Counted from the first letter of the stretch, positions 8,140 through 17,204 are shown. The stretch: DNA of 64,000 bases from Frateuria flava (GCF_017837635.1 NZ_JAGJRS010000013.1:124001-188000), one strand, 5' to 3'. Notes: generated from the sequence alone by a model not told the origin. Made by a program: numbers and translations.

Positions 8140-9528
8140 TCAGGCCGTAGCGGCCGGCCGCAGCATGGCCGCCGACGGCACGGGAACCGAGGCGAGCGAA
8201 CGCCCGCGCCCGATGCCGTAATAGGCCAGCCCCATGTCTTCCACCTGCGCCGGGTCGTACAGGTTGCGCCCGTCGAAGACGGCCGGATCCTTGAGCACGT
8301 CGCGGATGCGCGCGAAGTCCGGCGCCCGGAACGCCTTCCACTCGGTCACGATCGCCAGCACGTCGGCGCCGTCCAGCGCCTCGTAAGCGTCCTCGCACAA
8401 CGTCAGGTCCGCCCGCTCGCCGTAGATGCGCGTGGTTTCCGCGCGCGCCTCCGGATCGAACGCGCGAACCTTGGCTCCGGCGGCCCACAGCTGTTCCATC
8501 AGCCGGCGGCTGGACGCCTCGCGCATGTCGTCGGTGTTGGGCTTGAACGCCAGGCCCCACAACGCCACGGTCTTGCCCTTGAGCGCACCGCCGTAATGGC
8601 GCTCGATCAACTCGAACAGCTTGCCCTTCTGGGCGTGGTTGACCGCTTCCACCGCACCCAGCAGCCTGGCGTCGTAGTCGACCGTGCGCGCGGTGCGCTC
8701 CAGCGCCTGCACGTCCTTGGGAAAGCACGAGCCGCCGTAGCCGCAGCCGGGGTAGATGAAGTGGTAGCCGATGCGCGGGTCCGAGCCGATGCCGCGGCGC
8801 ACCTGCTCGACGTCCGCGCCGACCCGCTCGGCGATGTTGGCGATCTCGTTCATGAAGCTGATCTTGGTCGCCAGCATCGCGTTGGCGGCGTACTTGGTCA
8901 GCTCGGCCGAACGCTCGTCCATCACCACCGTGCGGTCATGGTTGCGGTTGAATGGCGCGTACAGCTTGCGCAGCACTTGGGTGGCGCGCTCGCTTGAGCT
9001 GCCGATCACGATCCGGTCCGGGCGCAGGCAGTCCTCCACCGCGTCGCCTTCCTTGAGGAACTCGGGGTTGGAGACCACGTCGAACGGGATCACCGCGCCA
9101 CGCTCGGCCAGCGCCTGCGCGATGGTCGCGCGCACCTTGTCGGCGGTGCCCACCGGCACCGTCGACTTGTTGACCACCACCGCGTAGCGATCGAGGTGCT
9201 GGCCGATGCTGCGCGCCACTTCCAGCACGTAGCGCAGGTCGGCACTGCCGTCTTCGTCCGGCGGCGTGCCCACCGCGATGAAGATCACCTCGCCGTGGTG
9301 CACCGCAGGCTCCGCCTGAGTGGTGAAGTCCAGCCGGCCGCTCTCAAAGTTGCGCTTGACCATCGGCGACAGGCCCGGCTCGAAGATCGGCACCTCGCCG
9401 TTCTTCAGGCGCGCGACCTTGCCCGCGTCCACGTCCACGCAAAGCACGCGGTTGCCCATTTCCGCCAGGCAGGTGCCGGTGACCAGGCCTACGTAGCCGG
9501 TGCCGAACAGGGTGACTTTCAGTGTCAT
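8140..9528 (-). CDS. ugd: UDP-glucose/GDP-mannose dehydrogenase family, probable UDP-glucose 6-dehydrogenase
   Basis: A 462-residue cytoplasmic NAD-dependent enzyme that oxidises C6 of a nucleotide hexose twice to the uronic acid, most likely UDP-glucose to UDP-glucuronate. The N-terminal dinucleotide site is GTGYVG (residues 9-14), the catalytic Cys is C268 in [12 protein letters not shown], and the C-terminal UDP-binding domain contains [14 protein letters not shown]. Its length fits UDP-glucose dehydrogenases; GDP-mannose dehydrogenase is the alternative. It sits between wzc and the pyruvyl transferase and would supply a uronic acid building block for the polymer. Confidence 0.9.
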   Translation of the reverse strand: MTLKVTLFGTGYVGLVTGTCLAEMGNRVLCVDVDAGKVARLKNGEVPIFEPGLSPMVKRNFESGRLDFTTQAEPAVHHGEVIFIAVGTPPDEDGSADLRYVLEVARSIGQHLDRYAVVVNKSTVPVGTADKVRATIAQALAERGAVIPFDVVSNPEFLKEGDAVEDCLRPDRIVIGSSSERATQVLRKLYAPFNRNHDRTVVMDERSAELTKYAANAMLATKISFMNEIANIAERVGADVEQVRRGIGSDPRIGYHFIYPGCGYGGSCFPKDVQALERTARTVDYDARLLGAVEAVNHAQKGKLFELIERHYGGALKGKTVALWGLAFKPNTDDMREASSRRLMEQLWAAGAKVRAFDPEARAETTRIYGERADLTLCEDAYEALDGADVLAIVTEWKAFRAPDFARIRDVLKDPAVFDGRNLYDPAQVEDMGLAYYGIGRGRSLASVPVPSAAMLRPAATA

Positions 9529-9562
9529 GCGAAATCCTTCTGATTCGAGGAGGGAGGCTGTA

Positions 9563-11779
9563 TCAGGCCTTGGCGCCGGCGTACTCGTAGTACGCGTAGG
9601 CGTAGTAGCCCGCGCTGCGCTTCTCGACCGCGTTGAAGATCGCGCCCTTGACCGGCACGCCGTTCTGCTCGAAGCGCTGCTTGGCCAGCGCGATCTCGCG
9701 CGCCTGGTTCACGCCGAAGCGCACGACCATCAGGCTGGTGCCCACGTGGTGGCCGATCACCGCGGCATCGGTCACCGCCAGGATCGGCGGGGTGTCGATG
9801 ATGATCAGGTCGAAGCGCGGCTTGAGCTTCTCCAGCAGCGCGGTGAAATGCGAATGCATCAGCAGCTCGGACGGATTCGGCGGGACCTTGCCGCGCGCGA
9901 TGAAGTAGAGGTTGTTCGCCCCCTCCACCGTGCGCACGGCTTCGGACAGGCCGATCTGGCCGGAGATCAGTTCCGACAGGCCCTGCTCCGGGCGACCGCC
10001 GACCACGGTGTGCAGCGCGCCCTTGCGCATGTCCGCATCGATCAGCAGTACGCGCTGTCCCGCCTGTGCGATCACTGCCGCCAGGTTGGAACCGACGAAG
10101 GTCTTGCCGGCGCCCGGACCCGGGCTGGAGATCATCAGCAGGTTGTTCTTGGCCTCCAGGCGGGCGAAGTGCAGGCTGGTGCGCAGGCTGCGCAACGCCT
10201 CGACCGCGAGGTCGTCCGGCGCGCTTTGCGCCAGCAGGTGTTGCGCATAGGCTCCTCGCCGCACGCGGCCGTTGCGATCGGTGATCTCGCGCTCGGCGGC
10301 CGACAGCGGAACGCAGGCGTACACCGGCAGGCCGACGTGTTCGATGGCGGCCAGGTCTTCCACGCCACGGTTGAGCAGCTGGCGGATGAAGATGAAGGCA
10401 AGCGCGAGCAGGCCACCCAACGCGGTGCCGGCCAGCACCAGGATGGTCTTGGGCGGCCACACCGGACGGTTGGTGTTGGTCGCGGCGCGGTCGACCACGC
10501 GCACGTTGCCGACGGTGCCGGCACGGGCGATGTCGAGCTGCTGGGCCTGGTTGAGCAGGTTAGTGTAGGTCTCGTTGCTGACCTGCACGTCGCGGGTCAG
10601 GCGCAGCAGTTCCTGCTGCGTATCGGGCAGGTGGCCGACCTGCTTCTCCAACGCGTTCTTCTTGCCCTGCAACTGGCCGATCTGCGCGGCGAGTGCCTGG
10701 TAGGTCGGATGGTTGGAGGTGAACTTGCGCTCGACGTCGGCCATCTGCATGCGCAGGTTCTCGATCTGCGTATCCAGGGCCACCGTCTGGTCGAGCAGGC
10801 CCTTGGTCTGCAGGCTGATGTCCACCGAATGAGCGCGCATCTGGAACGCATTCAACGCGGCGGTCGCCTTCTCAAGGTCCATTTTGACCTTGGGCAACTG
10901 CTCCTTGACGAACTTCAGGCTGTTGGCCGCTTCGGCGGAGTTGCGCTCCACGTTCTGCTGCACGTACAGCGCGCTGATCTGGTCCAGCAGCTGGGTGGCC
11001 AGCACCGGATCGGCGTTGTCGTAGGTGAGCACGATGATGCCGGAGTCCTTGCCCTGCTCGGTCGCATTGATCGCGCCCTGCAGGCCCGTGATCGTGCCCA
11101 GGTGCGAGTGGCGCGCCACGTCGAACACGGTGCCCGGATTGGCGTGCAGCGCCTGCACCTGCATGGTGATGCCGTTGCCGGTGGCCGACTCGCCCACGCG
11201 ACCGGTCAGCAGCACGTTGTCGCCCGCATCGGTCAGGGTGTAGGTGCCATGCTCGCCGGCGACGAGGCGCAGCTGCCGGTCCAGCAGGGCCGAGGGTACG
11301 TCGAGCTGGAAGATGTCCAACTCCGCGCCGCCCCAGTCGTAGCTGTCCATGCCCATGAACGGCGGCGCCACGTCGCCCGGCATCTGCGGGTTGTAGCTGC
11401 GCGCCATGTAGTCGCCGATCACCGGGAAGCGTTCCGGCTTGGCGGTGATGTCCAGCTTGAGGTTGTTCACCGCCTGCCCGATCACCGTGCGAGAGGTGAT
11501 CAACGCGATCTCGGTGGTGGCCTGCGAAGAGGTGGCGCCGAGCGTCTGCGACAGGTCGTCCAGACCCGGCAGGCTGGGCACCTTCTGCTCCACCTGCACG
11601 GTGGCGGTGGCCTCGTAGATGGGCGTGGTCAAGGTGGCGTACACCACGCTGATCACGAAGAACACCGCGGTGACGCCGATGATCAACCATTTGTGGTCGA
11701 GCAACGTGCCCAGCAGTGCATGCAGGTCAATGTCGTCATCGCGACGCGGTGAGGACGGGAAGGTCTGTTTGGTGGTCAT
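9563..11779 (-). CDS. wzc: Wzc-type polysaccharide co-polymerase and BY-tyrosine kinase
   Basis: A 738-residue inner-membrane protein that controls chain length and export of exopolysaccharide with Wza. A Wzz-like domain begins near residue 15 with a membrane segment (about 30-50). A long periplasmic region with coiled-coil stretches (about 280-420) follows, then a second membrane segment (about 443-468). The cytoplasmic BY-kinase domain has Walker [11 protein letters not shown] (551-560), Walker A' VLLIDADMR (577-585) and Walker B around DLIIIDTPP (657-665). The C-terminus carries a tyrosine cluster (Y725, Y726, Y728, Y730, Y731, Y733), the expected autophosphorylation tail. It is 24 bases downstream of the phosphatase gene that would reset it. 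Confidence 0.92.
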   Translation of the reverse strand: MTTKQTFPSSPRRDDDIDLHALLGTLLDHKWLIIGVTAVFFVISVVYATLTTPIYEATATVQVEQKVPSLPGLDDLSQTLGATSSQATTEIALITSRTVIGQAVNNLKLDITAKPERFPVIGDYMARSYNPQMPGDVAPPFMGMDSYDWGGAELDIFQLDVPSALLDRQLRLVAGEHGTYTLTDAGDNVLLTGRVGESATGNGITMQVQALHANPGTVFDVARHSHLGTITGLQGAINATEQGKDSGIIVLTYDNADPVLATQLLDQISALYVQQNVERNSAEAANSLKFVKEQLPKVKMDLEKATAALNAFQMRAHSVDISLQTKGLLDQTVALDTQIENLRMQMADVERKFTSNHPTYQALAAQIGQLQGKKNALEKQVGHLPDTQQELLRLTRDVQVSNETYTNLLNQAQQLDIARAGTVGNVRVVDRAATNTNRPVWPPKTILVLAGTALGGLLALAFIFIRQLLNRGVEDLAAIEHVGLPVYACVPLSAAEREITDRNGRVRRGAYAQHLLAQSAPDDLAVEALRSLRTSLHFARLEAKNNLLMISSPGPGAGKTFVGSNLAAVIAQAGQRVLLIDADMRKGALHTVVGGRPEQGLSELISGQIGLSEAVRTVEGANNLYFIARGKVPPNPSELLMHSHFTALLEKLKPRFDLIIIDTPPILAVTDAAVIGHHVGTSLMVVRFGVNQAREIALAKQRFEQNGVPVKGAIFNAVEKRSAGYYAYAYYEYAGAKA

Positions 11780-11803
11780 AGCCCGATTCCTAGGCTGAGG
11801 GGT

Positions 11804-12238
11804 TCACAGGTAGCGCAGCCAACTGCCGACGCCACGTTCGATTGAGGCGTGTACTTGCTCGAAGACACTGCGCGAACGTCGAAACGGATCCGGCACGTCG
11901 CTGCCCGCGTGCCATTTGTCGAAAAGAAAAACCTTGCCGCTCGCCTCCGGCGCGAGCTTCACCACGGAATTCAGATGTCGGCGCTCCATCGCCAGGACCA
12001 GGTCCGCCTCGCGCAGCATCGAGGGCTCGAGCTGCCGCGCGCGGTGTTCGCTGGCGTCGATGCCTTCGTCCTCCAGCAATGCGGCGGCGTTCTCGTCGAT
12101 CGGCCGCCCCACCAGCGCGCCCAGGCCAGCGCTGCTGACATGGATGTCGCGCTCGCCGAGCTCGCGCCGGAACAGGAATTCCGCCACCGGGCTGCGGCAA
12201 ACGTTGCCGACGCAGACCACGAGGATGCTGTTGAACAC
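11804..12238 (-). CDS. wzb: Low-molecular-weight protein tyrosine phosphatase, Wzb-like
   Basis: A 144-residue cytoplasmic phosphatase expected to dephosphorylate the Wzc tyrosine tail. The P-loop CVGNVCRS gives nucleophile C9 and R15 (CX5R), and the general acid is D117 in the DPF motif. The start is taken as GTG at 12238, which places the P-loop at the usual distance from the N-terminus and has GGGAG about ten bases upstream. An extension to 12304 would add residues not typical of the family. It is the first gene of the long minus-strand exopolysaccharide operon; a divergent spacer separates it from the wza side. Confidence 0.92.
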   Translation of the reverse strand: MFNSILVVCVGNVCRSPVAEFLFRRELGERDIHVSSAGLGALVGRPIDENAAALLEDEGIDASEHRARQLEPSMLREADLVLAMERRHLNSVVKLAPEASGKVFLFDKWHAGSDVPDPFRRSRSVFEQVHASIERGVGSWLRYL

Positions 12239-12549
12239 GATCCGCACACTCCCGAATACCCAAGGCCATGTGGCCCCTGTTGATGCCCCGCCAACCGGAC
12301 GCACGATGAGCGCCGAACCGGTCGGGAGAGAGTCGGCAGTCTAAACTCCTGTTCCGTGAAAAAATCATGTTGGACACTCCCTTCATTTACGTGAAGAAAA
12401 TGCTTTCCCGGGTGCATCTTTTCTTCACGCCGGCTGGCCTCGCCATATCGCCAACTCGAAGACTCCGCTTTCTCACCGCATTCACGAATGATCGCGTTAG
12501 ATTCGTCGAGCCCGCTTGGCAACCGTTCCATCTTCGGGGGGCCCAACCC
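12239..12549. promoter_or_regulatory. Divergent intergenic region of the exopolysaccharide locus, with inverted repeat
   Basis: This 311-base spacer lies between wzb (minus) and the small exported gene that precedes wza (plus). Its middle is less GC-rich than the genes around it. It contains an 11-bp perfect inverted repeat, CGTGAAGAAAA at 12390-12400 and TTTTCTTCACG at 12419-12429, with an 18-base spacer. A related copy, CGTGAAAAAA, lies at 12355-12364. The region must hold the promoters for both directions, but no -35/-10 pair could be chosen with confidence. The repeat may be an operator for a dimeric regulator or an RNA hairpin. Confidence 0.5.
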
Positions 12550-12804
12550 ATGCACATGTTGAAGCTCGTGCTTCCGCTTGCCGGCTTGCTGATGACCGGA
12601 CAGGCCTTGGCACACAAGGCATCTCACGCTACGGCTGCGCGCCCGGCGGCCCTCGGGTCGCTACAGGTCCAGTCCGGCGGCATCCCCGCCGCGCTGCTCG
12701 ACGGCGTTGGTGGACGAAGCGTGCGCGTCACGGCGGGAAGGTCCGCCGTGGAGGCAACCGTGAAAAACACTGATACACCCGCTCGCATTAACCGTCGCCA
12801 TTAG
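12550..12804 (+). CDS. Small exported protein of unknown function
   Basis: An 84-residue product whose first 21 residues form a convincing signal peptide (MHMLKLVLPLAGLLMTGQALA, cleavage after ALA). The mature part is about 63 residues, rich in Ala, Gly and basic residues, with no recognised domain. The frame is open from 12367, but the start at 12550 is chosen because it gives the signal peptide and has a G-rich stretch just upstream. It lies 91 bases before wza on the same strand, so it could be co-transcribed with the export gene. It could also be a chance ORF with a signal-like start. Confidence 0.5.
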   Translation: MHMLKLVLPLAGLLMTGQALAHKASHATAARPAALGSLQVQSGGIPAALLDGVGGRSVRVTAGRSAVEATVKNTDTPARINRRH

Positions 12805-12895
12805 CCAAAAATGCCGCTGCGCGGACGGTTCTGACGAGTTCATTCATTCATTCGTCACGATTATCCAAGTAGTGGCCCAGCAGAAAGGACGCATT

Positions 12896-13978
12896 ATGAA
12901 AACGCTACCCGCAGTAGCCCTCCTTCTCTTCGCCCTCGCGCTGAACGGCTGCGCGATCGTTCCCGGCCAGCGCATGGACGAGGGCGCACTGCAGCGCGAA
13001 GACAGCCATATGCAGCTGTTGCAGATCACGCCCGAGCTGGTGGAGAGCAGCCAGGCGCAGGCCAGCACGCTTCCGCAGGAGTTGCTGTCGTACCAGCCGG
13101 AGGACTACCGCATCGGCGCGGGCGACACGCTCTACATCACCGTGTGGGACCACCCCGAGCTGACCTCGCCCGCGGGCTCGCAGCAGCAGACAGTCGCCAA
13201 CGGCCGCCTGGTGCGCCCTGACGGCACGCTGTTCTATCCGTACGCCGGCACCATCAAGGCGGCCGGACTCACGGTCGAGGAATTGCGCCAGTCGCTGACC
13301 AAGAAGCTGAGCAGCTTCGTGCGCGAGCCGCAGGTGGACGTCAACGTGGTCGGCTACGGCAGCCACCGCATCACGCTGGAGGGTGCGTTCCAGCACACCG
13401 ACGCGCAGGTGCTCAACTCGGTCCCGGTGACGTTGTCACAGGCGATCGGCGTGGCCGGCATCAACACGCAGGAAGCGGACCTGTCCGGCTTCACGCTGAC
13501 CCGCGACGGGCAGACTTACCCGATCGACCTGACCGCACTCAACCAGGGTGCCGGTGGCCAGATCTATCTCAAGCCGGGCGACAAGCTGTTCCTGCCGTAC
13601 AACGACAACAAGGAGGTGTATGTCGTCGGTGAGGTGATCCGCCCGCAGGCCATCACTTTCAAGACCACCGCGCTGACCCTCACCCAGGCGCTGGGCCGTG
13701 CCGGTGGCCTGAGCCCGGTCACGGCCTCGGGCAACGCGGTTTATGTGATCCGCGGTTCGGAGAAGCTCACCCAGACGCCCGCGCAGGTGTTCCACCTCAA
13801 TGCGCGCTCGCCGGCGTCCTATGCCCTGGCGGACAACTTCCGCGTGAAGCCGGGCGACGTGGTGTGGGTCGGCGCGGCCGGCATCACCAAGTGGAACCGC
13901 TTCCTGAGCCAGCTGCTGCCGCTGTCGGGCCTGATCTATCAGGCGGCCGGTACCGCCGATCGCGTCAACAACCCCTGA
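12896..13978 (+). CDS. wza: Polysaccharide export outer-membrane lipoprotein, Wza/GumB-like
   Basis: A 360-residue outer-membrane lipoprotein that forms the exit channel for exopolysaccharide with Wzc. The lipobox LNGC puts the lipidated Cys at residue 19. The Poly_export domain starts at YRIGAGDTLYITVWDHPEL (about residue 76), followed by two SLBB-type domains (GAFQHTDAQVLNSVP and VGEVIRPQAITFK regions) and a C-terminal amphipathic segment (KWNRFLSQLLPLSGLIYQ) fitting the membrane-spanning helix of Wza. The ATG at 12896 is preceded by AGAAAGGACGC. A tetranucleotide run TTCATTCATTCATTCG lies in its leader at 12839-12854. A terminator follows at 14028. Confidence 0.93.
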   Translation: MKTLPAVALLLFALALNGCAIVPGQRMDEGALQREDSHMQLLQITPELVESSQAQASTLPQELLSYQPEDYRIGAGDTLYITVWDHPELTSPAGSQQQTVANGRLVRPDGTLFYPYAGTIKAAGLTVEELRQSLTKKLSSFVREPQVDVNVVGYGSHRITLEGAFQHTDAQVLNSVPVTLSQAIGVAGINTQEADLSGFTLTRDGQTYPIDLTALNQGAGGQIYLKPGDKLFLPYNDNKEVYVVGEVIRPQAITFKTTALTLTQALGRAGGLSPVTASGNAVYVIRGSEKLTQTPAQVFHLNARSPASYALADNFRVKPGDVVWVGAAGITKWNRFLSQLLPLSGLIYQAAGTADRVNNP

Positions 13979-14027
13979 GGCAAGGTTTGGCTGGCGGGCC
14001 AGGGAAGGCCCGCCGGCATGGACGAGA

Positions 14028-14059
14028 AGAGGCCCGGCGCAAGCCGGGCTTCTCTTTTT
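14028..14059 (+). terminator. Rho-independent terminator after wza
   Basis: The core stem GCCCGGC (14032-14038) and GCCGGGC (14043-14049), extended by A/T pairs, closes a GCAA tetraloop. It is followed by TTCTCTTTTT ending at 14059, fifty bases after the wza stop. Confidence 0.85.
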
Positions 14060-14060
14060 G

Positions 14061-14089
14061 GCGCCCTCTCCCCCGAGGGGAGAGGGCGC
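14061..14089. repeat. Palindrome of the CCCTCTCCCC family (family C)
   Basis: A perfect 13-bp inverted repeat (14061-14073 with 14077-14089) has a 3-base loop and core GCCCTCTCCCC. It directly abuts the stop codon of the minus-strand Rieske gene and separates it from the wza terminator. The same core occurs twice at 37610-37763. Confidence 0.7.
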
Positions 14090-14431
14090 TCAGTCGCCGG
14101 CCAGCCAGACCATCCCGCGCTCCACTCTGACCGGCACGGTACGCAACGACTGCCCGCGGCAGGGCCCGCCCACGCAACAACCGTCCCCGGTGCGGAAGCT
14201 CGCCCCGTGCACCGCACAGATCAGCGTGCCGCGGCTGATCAGGAACTGGCCCGGCGCCCAGTCCAGCCGGCGCCCCGCGTGCGGGCAGACGTTGATCCAG
14301 GCGCGCGCTGCCTCGCCGTCGCGGAAGACGATGAGATTCTCCGGGCCATCCGGCAGGTCGGCGTCCACGGCCACCGCCGTGCCGTCGGGAATGTGATCGA
14401 GGCGGCAAAGCGCCCCGGGGGGTAGGTCCAT
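14090..14431 (-). CDS. Rieske [2Fe-2S] protein
   Basis: A 113-residue stand-alone ferredoxin-like Rieske protein. The cluster ligands are visible as CPH (in NVCPHAGRRLDW) and CAVH (in LICAVHGASF), the two Cys/His pairs of the Rieske site. The start ATG at 14431 has GAGG about ten bases upstream. It is cytoplasmic, with no signal or membrane segment. It could serve as electron carrier for an oxygenase, but no oxygenase gene is adjacent, so the partner is unknown. It diverges from the small membrane protein gene at 14507. Confidence 0.88.
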   Translation of the reverse strand: MDLPPGALCRLDHIPDGTAVAVDADLPDGPENLIVFRDGEAARAWINVCPHAGRRLDWAPGQFLISRGTLICAVHGASFRTGDGCCVGGPCRGQSLRTVPVRVERGMVWLAGD

Positions 14432-14506
14432 CGGCACTTGCCTCGGGGGCGTGAAAGCCCCATCGTTGCGACGTAAGTCGTTGATTTTACCACACGGATT
14501 TTTAAC

Positions 14507-14779
14507 ATGCGCCTGTTCCAGCTGCCCTCCTCCCGCTCCCGCCACCCGCTCGCGCGCGCCCTCTCGCTGGTCGTGGGGATTGCCGTGCTGGGCGTGATGC
14601 TGGTGTTCGGCCTGGTCGTCGCCGGCGTGCTGCTGGTCGGCGGCGGGCTGTGGCTGGCGCTGCGCCAGTGGAACCGCGCGCGTGCGGTCGGTCGCGCGAC
14701 GCCTGCCGCGGCCGCGCGTCCGCAGGTGCTCGAAGGCGATTTCGTGGTGTTGCACGAGGGTCGCCCGGCCGCGCGTTGA
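14507..14779 (+). CDS. Small two-helix membrane protein, unknown function
   Basis: A 90-residue protein with a basic N-terminus and a long hydrophobic stretch (about residues 19-52) that could form one or two membrane helices. A basic linker follows, then a short C-terminal tail ending in an FVVLHEGRP-type segment. No domain is recognised. Codon use matches the neighbours and the start follows an AT-rich stretch at about 14485-14506 that may hold a promoter shared with the divergent Rieske gene. It is followed after 72 bases by the alkyltransferase gene. Confidence 0.7.
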   Translation: MRLFQLPSSRSRHPLARALSLVVGIAVLGVMLVFGLVVAGVLLVGGGLWLALRQWNRARAVGRATPAAAARPQVLEGDFVVLHEGRPAAR

Positions 14780-14851
14780 CGCGCAAGAAGCGGATGGCCG
14801 CGCCGCGGCCGTCCCTCCAGACTGGCGCCATCTGGAAACCGGAACGCCGCC

Positions 14852-15718
14852 ATGTCCGCGATCGAACCGCTTGAACAGGCCCGCCGACTGCTCGACGAGG
14901 CCGACACCGCGCCCAGCCTGGACGCCCTCGCCAGCGCGGTTGCGCTGAGCCCCACTTACCTGCAGCGCGCCTTCCGCCGGCGCTTCGGCATGAGCCCGGC
15001 CGAATACCATCGCTCGCGCCGCTTCGGCCAGTTCAAGGCCGCCCTGCGCGAGGGCGCGGCCGTGACCGACGCGGTCTACGAGGCCGGCTTCGGCTCCGGC
15101 AGCCGCGTCTACGAACACAGCAACCGCCTGCTCGGCATGACCCCGGCCAGCTACCGCGCCGGCGGCGCCGGGGCGAGTATTCGCTACACCACGACGGGCA
15201 CGCCGCTGGGCCGGTTGCTGGTGGCCACCACCACGCGTGGCATCTGCGCGGTCAACCTGGGCGACGACGACGCGGCGCTCGAGCGCGGACTTGCCGAGGA
15301 ATTCCCGCATGCCACGCGCGAGCGCGTCGACGCCGGGCGCGAGGAATGGCTCGACGCCGTGATCGCGCGCATCGCCAGCGAACTGGGCTGGAGCGATGCC
15401 GCGGCGCCCGCCATGCCGCCGCTGGACATCGCGGCGACCGCGTTCCAGTGGCGCGTGTGGGAGGCCCTCACCCGCATTCCCGCCGGCCAGACCCGCAGCT
15501 ACCGCGCGCTTGCCACGGAGCTGGGCGATCCCAACGCCGCCCGCGCGATCGGCAACGCCTGCGGTAACAACCGTCTGGCGCTGATCGTGCCGTGCCATCG
15601 GGTGGTGCGCGAGGACGGCTCGCTGGGCGGCTGGCGCTGGGGCGTGGATCGCAAGCGCGAGCTGTTGGCGCGCGAGCGCAGCCGGGTCGCCGCACCGGAG
15701 CGCCGCCGCGCTTCTTGA
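14852..15718 (+). CDS. AraC-type HTH fused to O6-methylguanine-DNA methyltransferase (Ada-like, no zinc domain)
   Basis: A 288-residue protein with two parts. Residues 1-103 form an AraC-family double helix-turn-helix (SLDALASAVALSPTYLQRAFRRRFG and a second motif ending GMTPASYR). Residues about 110-280 form a DNA alkyltransferase domain with acceptor Cys 248 in IVPCHRVV. It should repair O6-alkylguanine by irreversible transfer to C248 and may also regulate genes. The N-terminal zinc-binding, phosphotriester-repairing domain of E. coli Ada is absent, so the usual activation by methylation of that domain cannot operate. Confidence 0.88.
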   Translation: MSAIEPLEQARRLLDEADTAPSLDALASAVALSPTYLQRAFRRRFGMSPAEYHRSRRFGQFKAALREGAAVTDAVYEAGFGSGSRVYEHSNRLLGMTPASYRAGGAGASIRYTTTGTPLGRLLVATTTRGICAVNLGDDDAALERGLAEEFPHATRERVDAGREEWLDAVIARIASELGWSDAAAPAMPPLDIAATAFQWRVWEALTRIPAGQTRSYRALATELGDPNAARAIGNACGNNRLALIVPCHRVVREDGSLGGWRWGVDRKRELLARERSRVAAPERRRAS

Positions 15719-15866
15719 GCCTCGCTCAAGGCTGGTTTGAGCACGGCGCGCTACCGCGGCATGGCCGCTCCCGCTATCGTGCGCGCTTCGGGCAATGACC
15801 CCCACGCATCGACGCCGGCTCCGCCGGCTGCCGGCGTTTGCCCCTGGCCCCCGACGGATCCTGCCG

Positions 15867-16253
15867 ATGCCCACGCACAAGCCTGCCGGCCACAATGCAG
15901 TTTCGCCCTACCTGCTGGTGACCGATGCACGCGCCATGCTCGGGTTTCTGCAGGCGACTTTCGGCGCAGAGGAACTCCATCGCAAGGCGCGCGCGGACGG
16001 CTCGGTGATGCACGCCGAAGTGCGCATCGACGATTCGGTGGTGATGCTCGGCGAACGGCCGGACGGGCGCGAGCCGGTGCGCTGCTCGACCCACGTCTAC
16101 GTACCGGATGTCGACGCCTGCCACGCCGCCGGTATCGCCGCCGGGGCCTACAGCGTGTCCCCGCCGACCGATCAGCCCTACGGCGACCGCTCGGCCGGGC
16201 TGCGCGACCCCCAGGGCCATCTGTGGTGGATCGGTACCCACCTGGTCCGCTGA
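15867..16253 (+). CDS. VOC (glyoxalase/bleomycin resistance) superfamily protein
   Basis: A 128-residue protein with the paired beta-alpha-beta-beta-beta units of the vicinal oxygen chelate fold: SPYLLVTDARAMLGFLQATFG opens the first half, STHVYVPDVDACHAAGIAAG opens the second, and it ends GHLWWIGTH. It belongs to the PhnB/YybH-like group often annotated as glyoxalase-like or antibiotic-binding; the ligand is unknown. An earlier in-frame ATG at 15795 would add 24 Arg/Pro-rich residues with no family match, so 15867 is preferred. It is followed by an EamA permease gene 27 bases downstream, probably co-transcribed. Confidence 0.8.
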   Translation: MPTHKPAGHNAVSPYLLVTDARAMLGFLQATFGAEELHRKARADGSVMHAEVRIDDSVVMLGERPDGREPVRCSTHVYVPDVDACHAAGIAAGAYSVSPPTDQPYGDRSAGLRDPQGHLWWIGTHLVR

Positions 16254-16280
16254 TTTCCCTCCCCTCGCACGGCCCCTCCC

Positions 16281-17192
16281 ATGTCCGCCATCGACGACGT
16301 TTCCGCCGCTCCCGCCCGCACGCAGGATGAGCCGCGCCTGCTGATCCCGCTCGGCCTGTTCACGCTATACGTGGTCTGGGGCTCCACCTACCTGGGCATC
16401 CGCTACGCGCTGGAGAGCTACCCGCCCTTCCTGCTCGCCGGCGTGCGCTTCCTCGGCGCCGGCCTGGCGATGTACGGCTTCCTGCGCCTGCGCGGCGTGC
16501 GACCGCCGACGCGCCGGCAATGGCGCAATGCGGCGGTGACCGGCGTGTTGCTGCTGCTCGGTGGCAACGGGCTGGTCTGCTACGCCGAACAGAGCGTGAG
16601 TTCGGGCATCGCCGCGGTGGCGGTGGCGAGCATGCCGTTGTTCGCTGCCGTGTTCTCCGGGATGTACGGCCAGTGGCCCAGCCGACGCGAAACCGTCGGC
16701 CTGCTGATCGGCTTCGCCGGCGTGGTGGTGCTGAACCTGGGCAGCGGGCTGTCGGGCTCGCGGCTGGGCGCGCTGGCGCTGATCGTGGCGGCGATGAGCT
16801 GGGCCTTCGGCTCGGCCTGGAGCAAGCGCCAGGACATGCCGCCCGGCCCGATGAACACCGCCGCGCAGATGCTGTGCGCCAGCGTCGCCTTGCTGCTGGT
16901 CGGCTTCGGCACGGGCGAGCATCTGCCCGCGCATCCCACGATGCGCGCCACGGCGGCCCTGGTGTACCTGGCGCTGTTCGGTTCGATCCTCGCCTTCAGC
17001 GCGTATCTCTACGTGCTCAAGCATGCGCGCCCGGCGCTGGCGACCAGCTACGCCTACGTCAACCCGCCGGTGGCGGTGCTGTTCGGCGTGCTGCTGGCCG
17101 GCGAGCACGTGGGGCCGTTCGACCTGGGCGGGATGGCGATCATCCTGGTCGGCGTGGGCGTGATCACGCTGGCGAAGAAGCCGGCCCGTTAG
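16281..17192 (+). CDS. EamA/DMT-family permease, YedA-like
   Basis: A 303-residue inner-membrane protein with ten predicted membrane segments arranged as two EamA repeats. The first starts at LFTLYVVWGSTYLGIRYAL, the second near AAMSWAFGSAWSKRQ. Its length and the VVWGSTYLGIR signature fit the YedA subgroup of drug/metabolite exporters. The substrate is unknown. The gene is the last of a short plus-strand set and is followed by a family A palindromic repeat. Confidence 0.88.
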   Translation: MSAIDDVSAAPARTQDEPRLLIPLGLFTLYVVWGSTYLGIRYALESYPPFLLAGVRFLGAGLAMYGFLRLRGVRPPTRRQWRNAAVTGVLLLLGGNGLVCYAEQSVSSGIAAVAVASMPLFAAVFSGMYGQWPSRRETVGLLIGFAGVVVLNLGSGLSGSRLGALALIVAAMSWAFGSAWSKRQDMPPGPMNTAAQMLCASVALLLVGFGTGEHLPAHPTMRATAALVYLALFGSILAFSAYLYVLKHARPALATSYAYVNPPVAVLFGVLLAGEHVGPFDLGGMAIILVGVGVITLAKKPAR

Positions 17193-17204
17193 ATAGGGCC
17201 CATG

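Noticed and set aside
12367..12549. Longer N-terminus for the small exported protein
   Set aside because: The extra 61 residues would bury the signal peptide and run through the inverted repeat in the regulatory region.
12839..12854. TTCA tetranucleotide run in the wza leader as a phase-variable switch
   Set aside because: Only about three and a half units are present, too few to expect frequent slippage, and it lies outside the coding sequence.
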